NCBI GenBank assembly: GCA_965153455.1
Contig: OZ234503.1
Span: 14,451,118 to 14,515,117 of the forward strand
DNA length: 64,000 nucleotides
Source: Sphagnum compactum
Lineage: Eukaryota > Bryophyta > Sphagnopsida > Sphagnales
Direction of reading: 5' to 3'
The notes below the pieces were generated by a model. That model ran no database searches and was not told the DNA's origin. It was given only the letters and a program-made list of their open reading frames with translations. This document shows positions 58,820-64,000 of the stretch, one piece after another (the first letter of the stretch is position 1; each line of letters starts with the position of its first letter). Both the position numbers and the translations under genes were made by a program.

Positions 58820-60932
58820 ATCTAAAGGGCCATGTTGCATACCTTAAAAATGCATGAAGTTGGGCCGAATTGGTATTGTAGCCCTTCTCTAAAGGTTTCT
58901 CTCAAGTAAATGTCATTCGGTTGTTGAACAATTACTACACAGTCGGAGGAACTGATCATAATAGTCCTCCATTGACTCATACTTCTTTTGTTTTGCATAT
59001 CATGAAGCGGCAATTGCTTGCCCTTCACTTCTTATTTCACTAAATCAAATAATAAAGGCACATTGAACCTCTACCCATGTCGTTGTTGGATAAGCAATCT
59101 CATATTTTCCAAACCAGTCGGCAACTCTTCCCCTCAAAGGAATTTGGAAAATATTGTAGTTTGTGGCAGTCTATATTTTTTCCATTAGTTACACATACCT
59201 TCATCAATTGTCGAATGTGTAAAACCGGATCTCCATTATCATGATATTTAGGTAACTGCATTTGTAAAACATTTGCAAAAGGTACCGCCATGATGGGTGG
59301 AACGTTCATTATCAATGCAGCAATAGTCGGTGGTAATTTCAAAGAAATATTAGTCTTGATGTATTTAGGGCTCTAGAAAAATAGTTTGAATAATTTTCTT
59401 TTAGAATCTTCGTTAGCACTGTTGCTACTATTAACTTCTTCTGTTGCATCCTCTTTTGACCGTTTCCTTGGTATACACAGCCATCCTTCTTCCGTGACCA
59501 ATTGAACATTCCAAAAACATTAATTGTAGCCTCTAGAGTTCTTGGGAGTTCTTAACGATGCATCAACATTCCTTCCATCACCTTTTTTTTGCACTTCGTT
59601 TGGTGTTCCAGTTTCAATAGATTGCTAAGTGTCTTCATTAGGTGAACCATTTGTTTCTTCAACTATCGTTTACATTACTGTCACTTCTATTTATTCCTCA
59701 ACATAATCAAGTACCTAATAACTAGTAAAAGGACTAAAAATAGTTTTCAACCCCTTCCATTTAAAAGATTTTTTTGTTTGAGCAACTGTTTTTTTTGCTT
59801 CCTCACAATTCTACCTTCTCCATTCTCTTAGTCTATTTTGTTTTTTTTACTTTTTACTTTTATCCATCATAGATTCCTAAAAATTTCTACTTTCTTACTT
59901 TTGACATGTTCTTTTTTTTTTTCCTCCATTTTTCTTATATGGATCCAAAATCATCATTGTGGACCATAATTCTTTTGACTCAATTTCTTCTGGACAATAC
60001 TTCTCATTTCCTTTCAATCTCATTGTATATTTAGATCCTAAAAATCTAGATGTCCATAACAAATCACATGGTATCCATTTATTTACCAAAGCATTAATAT
60101 TTGATTTTGTAAATTCTTTTCAATCATGAAATTTAATAATATGATAGGTTGCAACTCTTTAAATTGAAATTAGCATCAATAAACACACAATTACCAGTAG
60201 CCATCTCCAATATTTTGTTAGTTGTATAGTATCAATTATCAATGTTTGTAATTGTATACACCACATTTCCATTCCCTCATGTAATTTTTTGATTATCAAT
60301 TCTTGAACATTCTCAGGTAATGTTTTTTCAACAAATTTTCCCCATTTATCAAGTTTTGGATTTCTTCTTGGTGTATACAAGTAATCTAAAAAATTCCAAC
60401 CATATCTATTGTGAATTCTTAATCTTTTTTTCCTTTCATCAATTGTTATAGTTTCTTTGAACCATTCACAATTCCCTTTCTTTACAATAGTCATGCTCTA
60501 CCATCTTTCATGCCATCCTTGATATACATTGTTGTAGTGTTCAAAGAAAATAATGGATTTAGCCATATCTTGTTTATAATAGGTGAACAAATTAGGAAAA
60601 GCTATGACATGTTCAACACCCATAATAATCATTTTATTTTATCTATTTTCTTCTTGTCCCATTTTATATACTCCCAACAATTCTGTATATCCACAAGGTA
60701 AAATTATATAGAGTACATGGATTAGACATAATCCCAAATCTAACTCGTCTACTTCAACTTTTCCTTTTTCATCTTCCATTAATTTAATTGCACAACGAAG
60801 GATTACATAACCTTCTTTTTCAGTTTCTCCAACAACAATTTGAATTGAATCCCTAGCATGGTCACCAAATGTTAGCAATACATTTTTGTACCATTCTGGA
60901 TTCTTGTCATACTCTATTAATATAAATACCAT
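58820..60932 (-). pseudogene. Ty3-type LTR retrotransposon gag-region remnant
   Basis: On the minus strand the segment 59342-58820 encodes a gag-like capsid region: LPKYHDNGDPVLHIRQLMKV, KLQYFPNS, then (other frame) GKYEIAYPTTTWVEVQCAFI, YAKQKKYESMEDYYDQFLRL and HLLERNL. This is the plant Ty3/gypsy pattern (yxGxxDPxxHLxxF ... LQYFPxxLRGxAxxWF ... QxxxESVxDYxxRF). In-frame stops here are TGA where the family usually has Arg. Upstream on the same strand (60932-59360) further open blocks (for example MVFILIEYDKNPEWYKNVLL and LRIHNRYGWNFLDYLY) are probably the N-terminal part of the same polyprotein. No protease, reverse transcriptase or LTRs were found. Confidence 0.6.
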
Positions 60933-63011
60933 GTAAAAATATTAATTAGGATAATTCGATTAGTATTGGAAAATTCCTTATTAATGTTGAATAACTACAT
61001 TTATCATTATGCCATTATTGAATTGAAACTATTAACAACAATTGGGAAAGTACTGAAGCTTCAATAAATCATAAAACATACATGCCAAACTTATCTCACA
61101 AAGTAATCTTTTCATTTAGAAACACCATTATCATTGTTCAAAATAATCCCCCTTCAAAGTCTCTTGTTGCAACCTTACCTCTGTATCGACATGCCCTTTG
61201 GCAATTCCAAGTAATTGTAACTACTTTTGTGTCATATTATTATGTAGTTTTACCAACTTAGGGACAAAATCATAAATAATTTCCACAAAAGATTGCCAAA
61301 CATTTGGTACTGAGTATCCTCCATTCAAGGTGACAAAATAAACTAAAAGCAATACTAAACTGATAGTTAGTGGCATAAACAAAGATGAATTGGGTTGGTA
61401 GGGAAAAAAAAAAGTTTTTTTTCGCTCCATGTACACCTTAGGCCTTGACAATCTATTTGTCATATTGACACAATAAGCTTAACTTGTATCAACCTACTAT
61501 GTTTTGATGGTTCCAAAGGGACTTGCCAGGATTCTATATAATATTCCTATTTTGTCGACATACCTAAGTATTTCCCTTACAACATGATGCTCCATCTCCT
61601 ACAAGGGATTATGCAATTCAAGATTGTTTTTCTCTTTTTGGTCCTAGCCTCCCAACAACTTGGTGGAGTGTGTTTTGGTCCCACCAAAGGTATGTCTTTT
61701 TTTTTCACTAGAAAGTGTAATAAATCTATTTTTTTTGTTCTATTCAATTCATGGATTGCTATAGTAGAGTATAATAACTTATAAAATTATACAAAATCAT
61801 CCCAATCTAAATCAACTTCTTTTATTATTGTGCATGCAATGGGGGTGATTGATATGACTTAATTGATCCTTAACATTCTTAAAGCTCCTTGATGCAACAT
61901 TTTGAACTATGGATTTTTGGATCCAATAATAATTTAGATATTTTTGGAACCTTTGATTGTAAATTTCATCTATAGTTTCAACTTGTATCTTCTCCAAAAA
62001 TATACCTCAAAAAAATAATGCTATGTTATATTCAAATTCAAATGTTGATAAAAACTATGTAATTTAGCTAGTAATTCTTTAAAAAAAATATTTAGGTAAA
62101 AGAAATATACTAATTAATAATTACCACAAGTAATTACTCCCTTAACATTACCCCACTTGTATTTTAAATGACATCCCAAAATTTTGGATGAAAAATGTGT
62201 TAAGAAAGCTAAATCTAATGTTGTTTCTGATTTAATGATCTGTCTGTATTGCAATTTACTTTGTCTATATTATAATCTATTCTATCTGTAATAAAGTGGT
62301 CTGAAGTTCAATTTCTCAGTGGCTTTGAATAAAATCATGCTTCTTTCTGGGGCCTGCTTTACAAAAATATATATATATATATATTTTGCTCTTTTTTCCA
62401 GAAAAGAAGCAACCTTAAAGTATAAGCCTTGCCTTAATTTGAAAAAAATATATACCTTTTTTTTTGGTCGTAGGCAGGGACATTATAGTGCTGAAACAAA
62501 TAACCGATGATGACAACATTATGGGCAGACCAAAATACATACAAAGCGCAATCAAATTGGTGATGGAAATGTGATGATCGTATTTAATATTCTTTTGGCT
62601 GCCCCTCTGCATTATAGTATATAATGTGTTTACTTAGGCCCGTCAAGGTTTCTCAGGCAGCCAAATCTCCTGAAGCCCTTAAGATGAACCAATGTAAATG
62701 AGTATAAGCTTCACTACTCGAAAACACCCAGTACTGACCACACTGAGAGACTTGCCAATGGCGAGAAAGGCCGTAAGTAACGTTAGTTAGCAAGCGCTTA
62801 TATTTTGCCGGAGTTTTGGCCGCTCGCAAGGGACGTTGAGGAATTCTAGCAGAAACTTAAAGGTCACAGAAAATTGTCTATATTACAATATGTTCTGTGC
62901 TTTGTTTAAATTGAATCATTGTCTGATTCTCTATTGTAAACAAAGTGTGTTGTTGCTCTTCTAATGTTTATGTTAACAACTATGCAATTGTTTGTTGATG
63001 GGTTACACTTT
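60933..63011. other. Intergenic AT-rich sequence
   Basis: No gene recognised. Includes an AT microsatellite at 62370-62386 and many poly-T tracts. Confidence 0.5.
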
Positions 63012-64000
63012 CATTAGTAGAAAATGGCCATTTTGTAACTAGTCCATGTGACTAATTTTTAGTTGCAAGAGACATTTGTAATTAAAATATCAATAGTTGT
63101 GTTGGAAAAATCACATTGACACTAGTCACAAGTGACAATAAATTTTGGATGAAAAAAAGTCAACAAAATACAACTTCATCCTTTGGTTGGTCATATATGT
63201 ATTGTCTCTTGCAACTAAGATGCGACTTTTTTGGTGAACAATGGGAACAAGTTATGTGTTGCTACGTGTCCCAATTCTTAACAATTAAAAATATTTTATT
63301 ATTATTTTGAAATAATTTAAGACGTTTAATTTTTATTTATGGATGGTTTAAATTGTGACACGTGGTGCAATAAATTTTTTGCCACGTGGCATATTAATTG
63401 AATTTTTCCAAATTAAATTTAAATCAATATTTAAGTATGTAGGTTGAACTAGGTACCTACTTACCTATATACCTACCCACCCATCTAGGTTAAACATCTA
63501 TCTAGATAGGATTTATTTACCTACCTAGGCCAAATACCTACCTAGGTACGTAGGTAGGTAAAAAAGTAGCTAGGTAAATTAGGGAAGTAGGTAGTTAAAT
63601 GTAAGTACATGAATATTTATATTTTATTTTGGGTTAAGTCATTTTTATTGACTCATCCCATATGCCATCTTTTTAAATATGAAAATGTGAAACAAAACAC
63701 CTTGTTTATATACTTTTCAAGATGAAAATGACAGCCAAAAATTAAACCTAAAATTTCATTTAATGGATTTTTTATTTGAATTTCTTGATATTCATATGAA
63801 TGAACAAAGAAAAACTTGCCATGCTTGCCATGCTTGCCATGGTTTGTAAATGGCAAAATATAAATATTTTTCTAAATTTGACTTGTTTTGTCTTTAATTA
63901 GATAATTCCCTTTTTGGTTCGTTGGAATGTGATTCCACCCAAGTAGGATAGGCTAAATAGGTTTGATAGGTTAGCCTAGGTTACAACTTACCTACATGCT
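63012..64000 (+). mobile_element. CACTA-like element, left end (continues beyond window)
   Basis: CATTAGTAGAAAATGGCCAT at 63012 resembles a CACTA terminal repeat with one changed base (CATTA for CACTA). Subterminal TAGTTGCAAGAGAC (63060), CTAGTCACAAGTGACAA (63122) and TTGCAACTAAGATGCGAC (63211) follow. Then come GCCACGTGGCAT (63380), a TAGG tract (63434-63600), TTATTGACTCATCCCATA (63645), and the block shared with 47456-47525. This module order parallels the element at 45.9-49.4 kb. No transposase is visible up to the window edge. Confidence 0.55.
63434..63600. repeat. CCTA/TAGG tetranucleotide tract
   Basis: CTACTTACCTATATACC, TATCTAGATAGG, CCTACCTAGG and TACGTAGGTAGGTAA runs in both orientations within the CACTA-like element; another short tract starts near 63940. 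Confidence 0.8.

Noticed and set aside
1-64000. CRISPR arrays, bacterial operons, rRNA genes
   Set aside because: No direct-repeat/spacer arrays or rRNA sequence seen; spliced genes and transposon content mark this as plant nuclear DNA.

Overview
The window looks like nuclear DNA of a land plant that is not an angiosperm (bryophyte, lycophyte, fern or gymnosperm grade; I cannot place it further). Three things support this: spliced genes with GT-AG introns of about 80-900 bp, plant-type families (CC/RPW8-like NLR, plant short-chain dehydrogenase, PPR-like remnant, CACTA and hAT transposon debris), and an intact photosynthetic flavodiiron gene, a family known from cyanobacteria to gymnosperms but lost in flowering plants. 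All exon models were read by eye from splice sites and protein-family conservation; nothing was searched.

Layout. 1-2832 (+): 3' eight exons of a chloroplast flavodiiron protein (FLVB-type), with a decayed exon duplicate in one intron. 3.3-8.0 kb: PPR-like remnant, a 61-bp x4 minisatellite, degenerate repeats and AT-rich DNA. 8156-9586 (+): complete MED10. 9.6-25.5 kb: two hypothetical minus-strand ORFs (12.1-13.7 kb), an inverted-repeat cluster with tRNA-like SINE heads (15.2-16.5 kb), AT-rich CACTA-like sequence (17.6-19.5 kb) and small tandem repeats. 25586-27601 (+): complete ARPC3, whose start codon alone ends exon 1. 30004-33069 (-): intact intronless NLR of 1021 aa. 33.1-50 kb: transposon-dominated, with tetranucleotide (CCTA/TAGG) tracts, CACTA-type termini, a FAR1-like zinc-finger remnant, a coiled-coil/RING-like element gene broken by a 63-bp insertion, a hAT transposase remnant, and a small Cys-rich ORF with one internal stop. 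50328-52226: a USP37-like ubiquitin protease whose N-terminal exons lie on the minus strand and C-terminal exons on the plus strand, tail to tail, as if one half had been inverted. 54.3-55.0 kb: CCTA minisatellite. 55754-57228 (+): carbonyl-reductase-like SDR. 58.8-60.9 kb (-): Ty3-type gag remnant with TGA stops. 63012-64000: left end of a CACTA-like element running out of the window.

The host genes serve unrelated functions (photosynthetic electron sink, transcription, actin nucleation, immunity, carbonyl metabolism), as expected for a eukaryotic chromosome; there is no operon logic. The most interesting items are the split-inverted USP gene, the recurring modular CACTA/TAGG-tract elements, and the 63-bp duplication-flanked insertion inside a RING-like exon.
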